From Candidatus Peregrinibacteria bacterium GW2011_GWC2_39_14 (lineage in GTDB: Bacteria > Patescibacteriota > Gracilibacteria > UBA1369 > UBA12463), in assembly GCA_000993595.1 (NCBI GenBank), contig LBWJ01000005.1, forward strand, positions 118,649 through 182,648: a DNA stretch of 64,000 nucleotides, written 5' to 3'. Shown piece after piece: positions 16,851 through 25,405 of the stretch. Under the pieces are notes generated by a model that was given only the letters and a program-made list of their open reading frames with translations, was not told the DNA's origin and ran no database searches. A program made the position numbers and the translations under genes. Position 1 is the stretch's first letter. The number at the start of each line of letters is the position of its first letter.

Positions 16851-18554
16851 ATGCTTTGTCAAAATCCCAATTGCGTCGGTGAAAAGGAATTTGAGCTTAC
16901 AGAACAAGAAACAAGACTTCTTGGCGAGTTCGACGTCGATCCGATAAGTATGGTTTTTTGCAGGCAATGTCGTGAAATGCGAAGAATTGCTTTCCGTAAT
17001 GAAAGAGCTCTTTTTAAACGTAAATGTGCTCAAACCGACAAAGAAATTTGGTCTATTTATAGTGAAGCCGCGCCATTTAAAATTTTCGATAAAGATGTTT
17101 GGTGGGGTGATTCCTGGGATGGCATCACGTTCGGAAAAAACTTCGATTTTGAAAAAACTTTTTTTCAACAATTTTATGAACTTATGCTTGAAGTGCCGCG
17201 TCCATCTTTAATTCAAGCTAAAAACCAGAACTCAATGTTTACAAACGACTCGAATAACAACAATGATTGTTATATGGTTTTCACCGCAGATGACAACGTA
17301 AACTGCCATTATGGAAGCTTTATTTTATGTAAAGACTCAATGGATTCCGAAGAGCTCACAAGATGCGAATTATGCTACGACTGTTTATTCTGTGCAGGCT
17401 GTCATTCCGCTGTAGCATGCGAAAATTGCATGAATTGCTCAAACGTTTATTTCTCTTCAAATCTTGTAAATTGCCACAACTGCATATTCTCATTCGGCCT
17501 AAGAGATCAAAAAAATTGTATTTTTAATACAGAAGTCAGTCCCGACGTTTTCATGACATTCATGCTTCAAAGACAACTTTTCCGCAGACGCTCTTATAAA
17601 AAAGCAAAAGAAATGTTCCATATGTTTTTGGAAACAACTCCGCAACGTTATATGTATCTTTTAAAAGCCGAAAATTCAACCGGTGATCGTTTAACAAACA
17701 GCAAAGATTGCGAAAACTGTTATTCCGGCGACGACATAGTTGGTTGTTCAAATATGAATAGTTCCACGTTCAATCTTCGCGATTGTATGGACTGTTGGGC
17801 AATTGCTTATGGCACGCAAAAAAGTTTTGAAAATCAAACGTGTTTGCGTGGTGGAATGAATTTTGTAGGCAACTTTTCAAATGATTGCTCAAGCTGTTTT
17901 TATATAGATAACTGCCAAATGTGCCAGGATTGTTTTGGATGTATTGGCTTAAAGAACAAGAAATATTGCATTTTAAATAGGCAGTATTCAGCCGACGAAT
18001 ATAAAATTTTGAAACAAAAAATAATTAAATTTATGAAGCAGACAAAAGAGTGGGGTCAATTTTTCCCGTTCTGGATGTCGCCATTTGCATATAACACAAC
18101 AGTCGCAGACGTTTGGTATCCATATGAAAAAGAAAAATATGCGGAACTATTAAAAAAATCCGAAGAATTTTGGAAACCGCCGGCAAGTTATAAGAAAACT
18201 CATTTATGGCATGTTGATAAGGCAAAAGCGGCACCGGATAAAGAAATTCTTCCACCAGATTCGCTTTATGAAGGTAAAAATGATGAAATTCTTGCAACGA
18301 CTTTCTATGATGTCGTTACGAAAAAACCTTTCAAAATCACGGGTCGCGAACTTGCTTTGCATCAACAAATGAAAGTTCCGTTTCCGGAAAATGCGTTTGA
18401 TTTTAGATATCGCGAGCGTTTTCACAGATATAATCCTCGCAAACTTTACGCAAGAAGATGCCAAAAATGCAGCAAGAATTTCCAAACAACATTTCAGCCG
18501 GATTCACCGTATATCGTTTTCTGTGAGCAATGTTTTAACGACTCTCTTTTATAA
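16851..18554 (+). CDS. Cys-rich zinc-ribbon protein, paralog P2 (full length)
   Basis: This 567-residue protein has the same architecture as P1, but the N-terminal ribbon is more diverged. It starts MLCQNPNCVGEKEFEL, and the second half of the ribbon has lost its Cys pairs (KRKCAQTDKEIW..., FKIFDKDVWWGDSWD). The FDF.KTFFQQFYEL motif, two Cys-rich stretches with caps (CIFNTEVSPD and KKYCILNRQYSADEY), EWGQFFPFWMSPFAYN and a C-terminal ribbon (RRCQKC, FCEQC) follow. In the C-terminal ribbon the first Cys pair is also missing. A TTG at 16827 would add eight residues, but the ATG at 16851 fits the paralogs. The T4SS-type ATPase gene starts 2 bp after its stop, so the two form an operon. Confidence 0.85.
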   Translation: MLCQNPNCVGEKEFELTEQETRLLGEFDVDPISMVFCRQCREMRRIAFRNERALFKRKCAQTDKEIWSIYSEAAPFKIFDKDVWWGDSWDGITFGKNFDFEKTFFQQFYELMLEVPRPSLIQAKNQNSMFTNDSNNNNDCYMVFTADDNVNCHYGSFILCKDSMDSEELTRCELCYDCLFCAGCHSAVACENCMNCSNVYFSSNLVNCHNCIFSFGLRDQKNCIFNTEVSPDVFMTFMLQRQLFRRRSYKKAKEMFHMFLETTPQRYMYLLKAENSTGDRLTNSKDCENCYSGDDIVGCSNMNSSTFNLRDCMDCWAIAYGTQKSFENQTCLRGGMNFVGNFSNDCSSCFYIDNCQMCQDCFGCIGLKNKKYCILNRQYSADEYKILKQKIIKFMKQTKEWGQFFPFWMSPFAYNTTVADVWYPYEKEKYAELLKKSEEFWKPPASYKKTHLWHVDKAKAAPDKEILPPDSLYEGKNDEILATTFYDVVTKKPFKITGRELALHQQMKVPFPENAFDFRYRERFHRYNPRKLYARRCQKCSKNFQTTFQPDSPYIVFCEQCFNDSLL

Positions 18555-18556
18555 TT

Positions 18557-20848
18557 ATGAACAAATATTTATACATAAAAACTCCGCCGCAAGAAAAACA
18601 CGATCATGCCACGATCGAGAATTTTGGCAGACTGATCGACACTTTGCGCAAAGTCCTTTCCGAAGGAAGTGAAAAAGTTTCTTTTGAATTGATGGGTTAT
18701 AAAGGAATTGTATATTTATTTGTGACGCTTGATGAAAGCATTCTTGTTAAATTCCAATCGCTTTTTTATTCGATATTTCCAGCCGCAGAAATGATTGAGA
18801 TGAAAGCTGATCCGTTCAATTTGCAGGGCGATTTTGAAGTCACGGTTTACGATTTAAAAGAAACAAAATCTTTCATTGTACCGATAAAAACTTTCAATGT
18901 GTTAAGAATGGATTCCGTGCCGGATAAAGTAAAAGAAACTTCCGCCGCAATTGAATTTTATAAAGATTCTCTTTCAACGATATGCAGTTTTTTGGCTGAG
19001 CTCCGCGGAGAAGAGCGTGGCTGGGTTCAAATGATATTGAGCAAACAAACCGAAAGTTTTTTCTTCCTTATTAAAAGAAAAATATTAAAATCTCTTCATT
19101 ATTTCAGAAGAAAATTCAGATTCAGAGACGCAAGAAAAGAAGGACTTTTTGAAAAAGAAGACGATTGGATTAAGCAAAAAGAAAAATCAGATACAATTCG
19201 CGTTAATGTTCAAATCGGAATAGCCTCACGCGAGAAAAAATCAAAAGATTTGGCGCACATGTTTTTCCAATCAATGCAGGCATATTATTCAAGCCAAAGC
19301 ACAAACAAATTTATTCCAAAAAAGATATTCACGGGAAGAGAAGCGTTAAGACAAACGCTCGAAAGGCCGGCAACTCCATATATGCTCCTTAATGTCGAAG
19401 AATTAATTACAATTCTCCATCTTCCAAATCCAAAAGATATTCCTCACTTTTCCGCAGTAATATCCAAAAAAGCGGAACCTCCTGCGGATCTTCCACCGGA
19501 ACACGCGGCAGATAACTGTCTTTTTGGCATGACGAATTATCACGGCAATTACCGCAAATTCGGCATTCTTCGCAAGGATCGTATTCGTCACTCATATGTT
19601 CTTGGTAAATCCGGCGTTGGTAAATCAAAATTATTCGAACTTCTCATTCGTGAAGACATCCAAAACGGGCATGGTGTTGCGGTTATTGACCCACACGGTG
19701 ATCTTATAGAAAACGTAATGACATACATTCCGGAAAACCGCATAAAAGACGTCGTGTTCTTTAATCCTCTTGATACGGACCGTCCAGTGCCATTCAATCC
19801 GCTTGAACATGTTGAGGAAAAAATGAAAATGCAGGTTACAAACGGTTTTGTAAATATTTTCAAAAAAGCATTCGGTTCAAACTGGAACGCGCGTCTTGAA
19901 CACGTTCTTCGTTATAGCGTTCTTGCGCTTCTGGATACAAAAGATGCCACGGTTTTTTCCATAAAACGCATGGTTTCCGAACGCGAATATCGTCAAAAAG
20001 TTATTCGTCATATTAAGGATGAAAGTGTTGCAAATTTCTGGACAAATGAATTCCCTTCATGGACTGAAAAATACAGTTCTGAAGCCATTAATCCCCTTCT
20101 CAACAAACTCGGTCAGCTTGCAGGAAATACGATGATAAAAAACGTAATTTCCGTTCCGGAAAACACATTCAACATTCGTGAAATAATGGATAAGCAAAAG
20201 ATTCTTTTGATAAAACTCCCAAAAGGAATTCTCGGTGAAGAAAACATTCAACTTCTCGGTGCAATGTTTATCACAAAGATTTATCAATCAGCGATGTCGA
20301 GGCAAGATATTGCGGAAGATAAGCGTAAAGACTTCTATTTATACGTTGATGAATTCCAAAACTTCACAACAGATTCCTTTGGCGAAATTCTTTCGGAAGC
20401 CAGAAAATATCATTTGATTTTAAATATTGCGCATCAGTTTATGGGTCAGTTAAGCGAACAAATGAAGAAAACTATTTTCGGTAATGTTGGCTCAATGATC
20501 ACATTTCGTATGGGTGGCGAAGACGCTCAGCACTTTGTAAAAGAATATACGCCCGTCTTTATTGAACGCGATTTAATCAACCTCGGCGTTCAGGAATTTT
20601 ACTGCAAAATCACAATTAAAGGCGAAATTCACAAAGCCTTTTCCGGTCGCACGCTCTTTATTTCCAAGCCCGCCAAAGAATTCTCAAAGCAGATTTTGGA
20701 AAACAGCCGTAAAGTTTATGGCATCAATCTCGAAGAAAACGCCCGCAACCTCGCCAAGCAAATGATCATCGACAAAGGTGGCATGATTGAAGAGGAGATT
20801 CAGATTGATAAGAAGTTGTATGAATTGCCATTCCCGGACCCGGTCTAA
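18557..20848 (+). CDS. T4SS/conjugation-type ATPase (TraD/VirD4/HerA-like)
   Basis: This 763-residue protein has an N-terminal region of about 330 residues with no motif I recognise. An ATPase domain follows: Walker A GKSGVGKS at about 350, then GVAVIDPHGDLIENV, and Walker B LYVDEFQNF at about 597, then LILNIAHQFMGQL. Family members are membrane-linked motors that move DNA or protein through type IV secretion channels, and large soluble versions are frequent in Patescibacteria. No obvious transmembrane helix is present. No relaxase or VirB genes lie nearby, so a complete secretion system is not shown. It is tightly coupled to P2 upstream and P3 downstream, which suggests a functional link with the Cys-rich proteins. 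Confidence 0.88.
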   Translation: MNKYLYIKTPPQEKHDHATIENFGRLIDTLRKVLSEGSEKVSFELMGYKGIVYLFVTLDESILVKFQSLFYSIFPAAEMIEMKADPFNLQGDFEVTVYDLKETKSFIVPIKTFNVLRMDSVPDKVKETSAAIEFYKDSLSTICSFLAELRGEERGWVQMILSKQTESFFFLIKRKILKSLHYFRRKFRFRDARKEGLFEKEDDWIKQKEKSDTIRVNVQIGIASREKKSKDLAHMFFQSMQAYYSSQSTNKFIPKKIFTGREALRQTLERPATPYMLLNVEELITILHLPNPKDIPHFSAVISKKAEPPADLPPEHAADNCLFGMTNYHGNYRKFGILRKDRIRHSYVLGKSGVGKSKLFELLIREDIQNGHGVAVIDPHGDLIENVMTYIPENRIKDVVFFNPLDTDRPVPFNPLEHVEEKMKMQVTNGFVNIFKKAFGSNWNARLEHVLRYSVLALLDTKDATVFSIKRMVSEREYRQKVIRHIKDESVANFWTNEFPSWTEKYSSEAINPLLNKLGQLAGNTMIKNVISVPENTFNIREIMDKQKILLIKLPKGILGEENIQLLGAMFITKIYQSAMSRQDIAEDKRKDFYLYVDEFQNFTTDSFGEILSEARKYHLILNIAHQFMGQLSEQMKKTIFGNVGSMITFRMGGEDAQHFVKEYTPVFIERDLINLGVQEFYCKITIKGEIHKAFSGRTLFISKPAKEFSKQILENSRKVYGINLEENARNLAKQMIIDKGGMIEEEIQIDKKLYELPFPDPV

Positions 20849-20859
20849 GGGGACGGAGG
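20849..20859. repeat. Half-copy of the palindromic repeat
   Basis: GGGGACGGAGG directly follows the ATPase stop codon (20846-20848), and no right arm is found downstream. It lies 16 bp before the P3 start, so its GGAGG could in principle act as a distant ribosome binding site. Confidence 0.75.
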
Positions 20860-20875
20860 AAATTAAATTTTTTCT

Positions 20876-22150
20876 ATGCCAACTTGCCCAATCTGCACCG
20901 CAGCTTTCCAAATCGACCCTTCTGACCTCGATTTTTATTCAAAAATCCAAGTTCCTTCTCCAACGCTTTGCCCTTCCTGCCGCGCTTTTCGTCGCCTATC
21001 TTTTCGCAACGAAAAATCCTTATACAAAAGAACGTGCGATCTCTGCTCGAAAAACTTAATTTCAATTTATCCGCCGGATTCAAAGTATAAAGTTTATTGT
21101 CATGCTTGTTGGTTTGGCGATAAATGGGACGGACTTGAATTCGGCCAAAATTTCGACTTTAATAGACCCTTTTTCGAACAATTTTCCGCGCTTGAAAAAT
21201 CAGTTCCGCACATTTTTCTATTCCAAGATCAAAGTCTCGAAAACTGCGAATATACAAATTACGGACTTTTTAATAAGAACTGTTACATGGCTTTCTCGTG
21301 CGGTTATTGCGAAGATATTTATTACGGCGGAACAATGGCAAAAGCAAAATCCTGCACAGATTGTTTCAAGTGTATAGGTACGGAACTGTGCTACGAGTGC
21401 GTCGATTGCCTAAATTGCTACAACTTAAATTTTTGCCAAGACTGCATCGATTCATATGATAGCTATTTTTTATTTGACTGCATGAATTGCAAAAATTGTT
21501 TCTGCTGCTCAGGAGTCAGAAGCGGGGAATATATGATGTTTAACGAGAAATTGGGCAAAGAAGAATACAAAGAAAAATTGCAAAAAATCTTACGCGAACT
21601 TACGCCCGAAAAAATCACTGAATATGCAAAACAGCTTGAAGAAATGTCTTTAAAGCTTCCGCGAAAGCACATGCGCGGTTCAAAAAACGAAAACGTCACC
21701 GGCGATTACAATGACAACTGCGGAAATCTCAAAGATTGTTTCGACTGCATCAATAACGAAAAATCAGCATATACGGATTCAAGCCATCAGTCATTCGATC
21801 TTTGCGATTGTTCGTACAATATTATGTGTTCTTTGTGTTACGAAGTTAATGGCGGTGCAAATTACAACAACTGCAAATTCATTTATTACGGCCGCAATCT
21901 TCAAGACTGCGAATATTGCCAGTATTGTTTTTCCGGAAAACATTTATTCGGATGTGTCGGCCTCAGAAACAAAGAATATTGCATTTTCAATAAGCAGTAT
22001 GCGGAAAAAGAGTATTTCGAAATGCGTGCAAAAATCATCGAATATGCTACAAAAACCAAAGAATACGGCGAATTTTTCCCAGCCTCATCTTCGCCATTTC
22101 CATTCGATGAATCAGTCGCAAGTTATTTCTTTCCAAGGATTTCCGTATAG
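20876..22150 (+). CDS. Cys-rich zinc-ribbon protein, paralog P3 (no C-terminal ribbon)
   Basis: This 424-residue protein has an N-terminal ribbon (CPIC, CPSC, TCDLC, CHAC, GDKWD), then FDFNRPFFEQFSAL and two Cys-rich stretches with caps (GEYMMFNEKLGKEEY and EYCIFNKQYAEKEY). It ends just after EYGEFFPASSSPFPFDES, with a short unrelated tail. The C-terminal ribbon of the full-length paralogs is missing, and the next gene begins 37 bp later, so no remnant is left. The central stretch is rich in Cys, as in P1 (for example CYECVDCLNCYNLNFCQDC). It follows the ATPase gene, with a repeat half-copy between them, and is probably in the same transcript. Confidence 0.85.
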   Translation: MPTCPICTAAFQIDPSDLDFYSKIQVPSPTLCPSCRAFRRLSFRNEKSLYKRTCDLCSKNLISIYPPDSKYKVYCHACWFGDKWDGLEFGQNFDFNRPFFEQFSALEKSVPHIFLFQDQSLENCEYTNYGLFNKNCYMAFSCGYCEDIYYGGTMAKAKSCTDCFKCIGTELCYECVDCLNCYNLNFCQDCIDSYDSYFLFDCMNCKNCFCCSGVRSGEYMMFNEKLGKEEYKEKLQKILRELTPEKITEYAKQLEEMSLKLPRKHMRGSKNENVTGDYNDNCGNLKDCFDCINNEKSAYTDSSHQSFDLCDCSYNIMCSLCYEVNGGANYNNCKFIYYGRNLQDCEYCQYCFSGKHLFGCVGLRNKEYCIFNKQYAEKEYFEMRAKIIEYATKTKEYGEFFPASSSPFPFDESVASYFFPRISV

Positions 22151-22175
22151 CTTGCGCACCGTTCTCCCTTCATCG

Positions 22176-22190
22176 TATCATTAATTCATG
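22176..22190 (+). promoter_or_regulatory. -10 element giving a leaderless start (P4)
   Basis: TATCAT (22176-22181) is followed by six bases and the ATG at 22188, the same spacing as before P1, P6 and P7. No -35 box is evident. Confidence 0.45.
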
Positions 22191-23864
22191 CCAACCTGCC
22201 TAAAATGCCAGCAACCATTCGAAATCACCCAGGGTGATCTCGATTTTTATTCAAAACTTTCCGTCCCTGCTCCAACTTCCTGCCCCGATTGTCGTTGGAT
22301 TCGTCGACTTATTGAACGCAACACGCGAACCTTATATAAGCGCAAATGCGACTTTTCAGGCGAAGAAATGATTTCGCAATATCACGAAAATCAACCATTT
22401 CCGGTTTATCATTGGAAAGTTTGGTGGTCTGATAAATGGGATGCAACAAAATACGCCCGACCATTCGATTTTAACAAACCATTTTTCTTGCAATTTCACG
22501 ATCTCAAAAATGTCACGCCGCATCTTTCCGCTTTTGTAATAGGCGAAACCATGACGAACAGTTTATACACAAATTGCGCCGGTTATCTGAAAAATTGCTA
22601 TATGACTTTTGAGGCCGATTATGACGAAGATTGTTATTATTGCAACCGTCTTTATTATTCGCAAAACTGCATGGACTGCTTGAGCATCTATAAATCCGAG
22701 CTTTGTTATGAAGCGATTGATTGCCAAAATTGTTATAATCTCAAATATTCAACCGACTGCGAAACGTGTTCGGAAAGCTATTTTTTAAACAACTGCAAAT
22801 CGTGCAAAAACTGCATTGGTTGCATAAATTTGCGACATAAGCAGTATCATATTTTTAATAAAGAATATTCAAAGCGCGATTATGAAAAACAGCTTGCCGA
22901 ATTTGATTTTCAAACACTCGCAAACATCGCAAAATTCCGCAAACAAGCCGAAGAATTCTTCCAAACTCAACCCCACAAAAATCTTCAACAAGAGCATAAC
23001 GAAAATTCTCTTGGCGATTATTTATACGATTCAAAAAACGCAGAATATTGTTTTGATTGCAAGGATTTGGAAGATTGCAAATATGTCGGAAGAGTGGCTA
23101 TGCAAGCCAAAAATTGCATGGATTATTCAGGCTGGGGCGACAAAGCCGAGCTTTTATATGAATGCGCCGCGTGCGGAAATAACGCATACAATTTGAAATT
23201 TTGCACAACATGTACGACAAACAATTCCAATCTTGAATATTGCGATCACTGCACCGGCTGTAAAGATTGTTTCGGATGCGTTGGCCTAAAACGCAAAAAA
23301 TTCTGCATTTTAAATCAGGAATATTCGGAAGAAGAGTATAAAGATCTTCGTGCACGCATAATTGTGCACATGCAAAAGTCGGGCCAAAACGGAGAAGCTC
23401 CCGAATATGGCCAATTTTTCCCAATCGAAATTTGCCCTTTTGCATACAACGAGTCCTTGGTTATGGAGGTTTTCCCGAAAACGCATGAAGAGGCCTTAAA
23501 ACAGGGCTTTAAATGGCTTGGAAACGATGCCAGATTTACTCCTCAAACCTTCAGAATGCCGGAAAGAATTGCAGACGTTAAAGATTCAGTAATGAGCGAA
23601 CTTCTCGCCTGCAAATTTTGTGGCAAAAATTTCAAACTCATAGAGCAAGAACTCAAATTTTATCGCGCATTAAATATTCCGGCACCAATTTCCTGCCCTA
23701 ACTGCCGCCATTTTTCACGCCTCGCAACCCGCAACCCAAAACAACTTTTCGAATCAAAGTGCGATAAATGTAGCAAAAAAATTATGACGAGCTATAAAGA
23801 AAAATCGTCGCCGATTTATTGCGAGGAGTGCTATACTAAACACGTTTTTACAACCGAAAAATGA
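22188..23864 (+). CDS. Cys-rich zinc-ribbon protein, paralog P4 (full length)
   Basis: This is a 558-residue full-length paralog. The N-terminal ribbon begins MPTCLKCQQPFEITQGDLDF, followed by CPDC and KRKCDFSGEE, with HWKVWWSDKWD in place of the last Cys pair. FDFNKPFFLQFHDL follows, then two Cys-rich stretches with caps (QYHIFNKEYSKRDYE and KFCILNQEYSEEEYK), EYGQFFPIEICPFAYNES, and a complete C-terminal ribbon (CKFC, CPNC, KCDKC, YCEEC). Its stop overlaps the start of P5 (ATGA), so P4 and P5 are translationally coupled. Confidence 0.88.
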   Translation: MPTCLKCQQPFEITQGDLDFYSKLSVPAPTSCPDCRWIRRLIERNTRTLYKRKCDFSGEEMISQYHENQPFPVYHWKVWWSDKWDATKYARPFDFNKPFFLQFHDLKNVTPHLSAFVIGETMTNSLYTNCAGYLKNCYMTFEADYDEDCYYCNRLYYSQNCMDCLSIYKSELCYEAIDCQNCYNLKYSTDCETCSESYFLNNCKSCKNCIGCINLRHKQYHIFNKEYSKRDYEKQLAEFDFQTLANIAKFRKQAEEFFQTQPHKNLQQEHNENSLGDYLYDSKNAEYCFDCKDLEDCKYVGRVAMQAKNCMDYSGWGDKAELLYECAACGNNAYNLKFCTTCTTNNSNLEYCDHCTGCKDCFGCVGLKRKKFCILNQEYSEEEYKDLRARIIVHMQKSGQNGEAPEYGQFFPIEICPFAYNESLVMEVFPKTHEEALKQGFKWLGNDARFTPQTFRMPERIADVKDSVMSELLACKFCGKNFKLIEQELKFYRALNIPAPISCPNCRHFSRLATRNPKQLFESKCDKCSKKIMTSYKEKSSPIYCEECYTKHVFTTEK

Positions 23865-25117
23865 TCTGCAAAAACTGCACCACTCAATTTGAAATCACTC
23901 CTCAAGATCTCGCTTTTTATTCCAAAATGCAAGTACCTCCTCCGACCTTTTGCTCTTCCTGTCGCCAGATGCGACGTCTCGCTTGGCGTAACGAAAGAAA
24001 ACTTTATAAGCGAAAATGCAGCGGTACCGGCAAAGAAATAATTTGCATTTATCCCGAAGATACTTCATTTCCCGTCTACGATCACGAATACTTTTTTAGC
24101 GATAAATGGAGCGCATTATCATATGGTAGAGACTTTGATTTTAATCGAACTTTTTTTGACCAATTTAGCGATTTACTTAAAGTTGTTCCAAGAATCTTAA
24201 ACTATTCTTTTGCCAACGAGAATGCGGAATATGGCAATTTGGCGAGCTGGAATAAAAACTGTTATATGTGTTTTGAAGCGGATAATAATCGCGACTGTTT
24301 TTGTTCTTATTACACATATCGAAGCGTGGATTTAATCGATTGCAATTACGCTGTGGAATGCGAACTCTGCAACGATTGTGTGGACATTTTTAAATGTTAT
24401 AATCTTGGACATTCTCAGGATTGCAAAAACTGCAGCGATTCAAAATTTCTTAAAAATTGCACAGGATGCAAGAGCTGTTTTGGCTGTGTGAATCTGATAA
24501 ATAAGGAATTTCATTTTTTGAACGAAAAATATTCCAAAGAAGAATATTCAGAGAAAATTAAATCGGTAAAAGATTTTTCCATCGAAGATTTCTCGGAATT
24601 TGTTAAAAAATTTCCACATAAATTCATCAATGGAGACAATAACGAAAATTGCACCGGCAACTATTTAAATCACTGCCAAAATTCAACTTTTTGCTTTGAT
24701 TCATCAAATTTAAGAGATTGTAAATTCGTCTTTAACTGCGAGAAAATCAAGGACGGATACGACATCGACACATACGGTGGAATTGAAGGCGCGGAGCTTG
24801 TTTATGAATGCCATTCTGTTGGACGAGGATCTTTTAATGTGGCTTTTGGCAACAACGTTTATCAGGGACTCACAAATGCTTTTTATTGTGATAATTGTGC
24901 AAATTCAAAAGATATTTTTGGATGTATTTCCATGCAGCATGCAAAATTTTGCATTTTAAATAAACAATATTCGCCATCTGATTACAAAGACCTTCGCGCT
25001 CGCATAGTTGCGCACATGCAACGCACAGGCGAATACGGTGAATTCTTCCCCGCAAACATTTCGCCTTTTAATGGGGACGGAGGCAATTTTAATTCCATAA
25101 AATCAATTTTTATATGA
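23861..25117 (+). CDS. Cys-rich zinc-ribbon protein, paralog P5 (cut short at a repeat half-copy)
   Basis: This 418-residue paralog has an N-terminal ribbon (CKNC, CSSC, KRKCSGTGKE), then FDFNRTFFDQFSDL and two Cys-rich stretches with caps (EFHFLNEKYSKEEYS and KFCILNKQYSPSDYK). It ends at EYGEFFPANISPF, followed by NGDGGNFNSIKSIFI. That tail is encoded by a repeat half-copy (25073-25084) and its flank, so the C-terminal ribbon was probably lost when the repeat arrived or recombined here. The start overlaps P4 and the stop overlaps the next small gene by 4 bp. It may still be functional, because P3 has the same end point. Confidence 0.85.
   Translation: MICKNCTTQFEITPQDLAFYSKMQVPPPTFCSSCRQMRRLAWRNERKLYKRKCSGTGKEIICIYPEDTSFPVYDHEYFFSDKWSALSYGRDFDFNRTFFDQFSDLLKVVPRILNYSFANENAEYGNLASWNKNCYMCFEADNNRDCFCSYYTYRSVDLIDCNYAVECELCNDCVDIFKCYNLGHSQDCKNCSDSKFLKNCTGCKSCFGCVNLINKEFHFLNEKYSKEEYSEKIKSVKDFSIEDFSEFVKKFPHKFINGDNNENCTGNYLNHCQNSTFCFDSSNLRDCKFVFNCEKIKDGYDIDTYGGIEGAELVYECHSVGRGSFNVAFGNNVYQGLTNAFYCDNCANSKDIFGCISMQHAKFCILNKQYSPSDYKDLRARIVAHMQRTGEYGEFFPANISPFNGDGGNFNSIKSIFI
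25073..25084. repeat. Half-copy of the palindromic repeat inside P5
   Basis: GGGGACGGAGGC is followed by AATTTTA, the same sub-type as at 15626. It lies in frame within the last codons of P5, exactly where the paralogs diverge (after the SPF motif). No matching right arm was found downstream. Confidence 0.8.
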
Positions 25118-25395
25118 CGATAGAAAGAGAATTGCCTAAACATGGAGAGGCAGTGGCGGTTATGGATGGTGAACGCGAAGTTACAATAGGGAGGGTCGTT
25201 GCGAGCAATGGAAGCGAAGTGTCGGTATTTAATGAGGCTATGCAAATGAGAGTTGGATATCCGGTTGATAGATTGATCAAGAGTACCTCGGGAGCTGCTT
25301 CATGGGTGGTTGAAGACGAGTTCCCGGATTTACTGAGAGAGCTTTTAAGAGCGACAAGAAGACGAAAGAAGCCGGCTAAAATAATTAAGGTATAA
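25114..25395 (+). CDS. Small hypothetical protein within the cluster
   Basis: This 93-residue protein begins MTIERELPKHGEAVAVMDGE and continues as beta-rich sequence, then a helix ending in a basic tail (RATRRRKKPAKIIKV). It contains no Cys, unlike its neighbours. The start overlaps the P5 stop (ATGA). Its stop codon lies inside the TATAAT used by P6. The basic tail could bind nucleic acid, but no family is recognised. Confidence 0.6.
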   Translation: MTIERELPKHGEAVAVMDGEREVTIGRVVASNGSEVSVFNEAMQMRVGYPVDRLIKSTSGAASWVVEDEFPDLLRELLRATRRRKKPAKIIKV

Positions 25396-25405
25396 TTAGC
25401 GCATG
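25391..25405 (+). promoter_or_regulatory. -10 promoter giving a leaderless start (P6)
   Basis: A perfect TATAAT (25391-25396) is followed by six bases and the ATG at 25403, so the mRNA would start at or next to the start codon. No -35 box or TG extension is visible. Confidence 0.55.

Noticed and set aside
18557..20848. Integrated conjugative element around the T4SS-type ATPase
   Set aside because: No relaxase, VirB4/VirB6, integrase or attachment-site repeats were found in the window.
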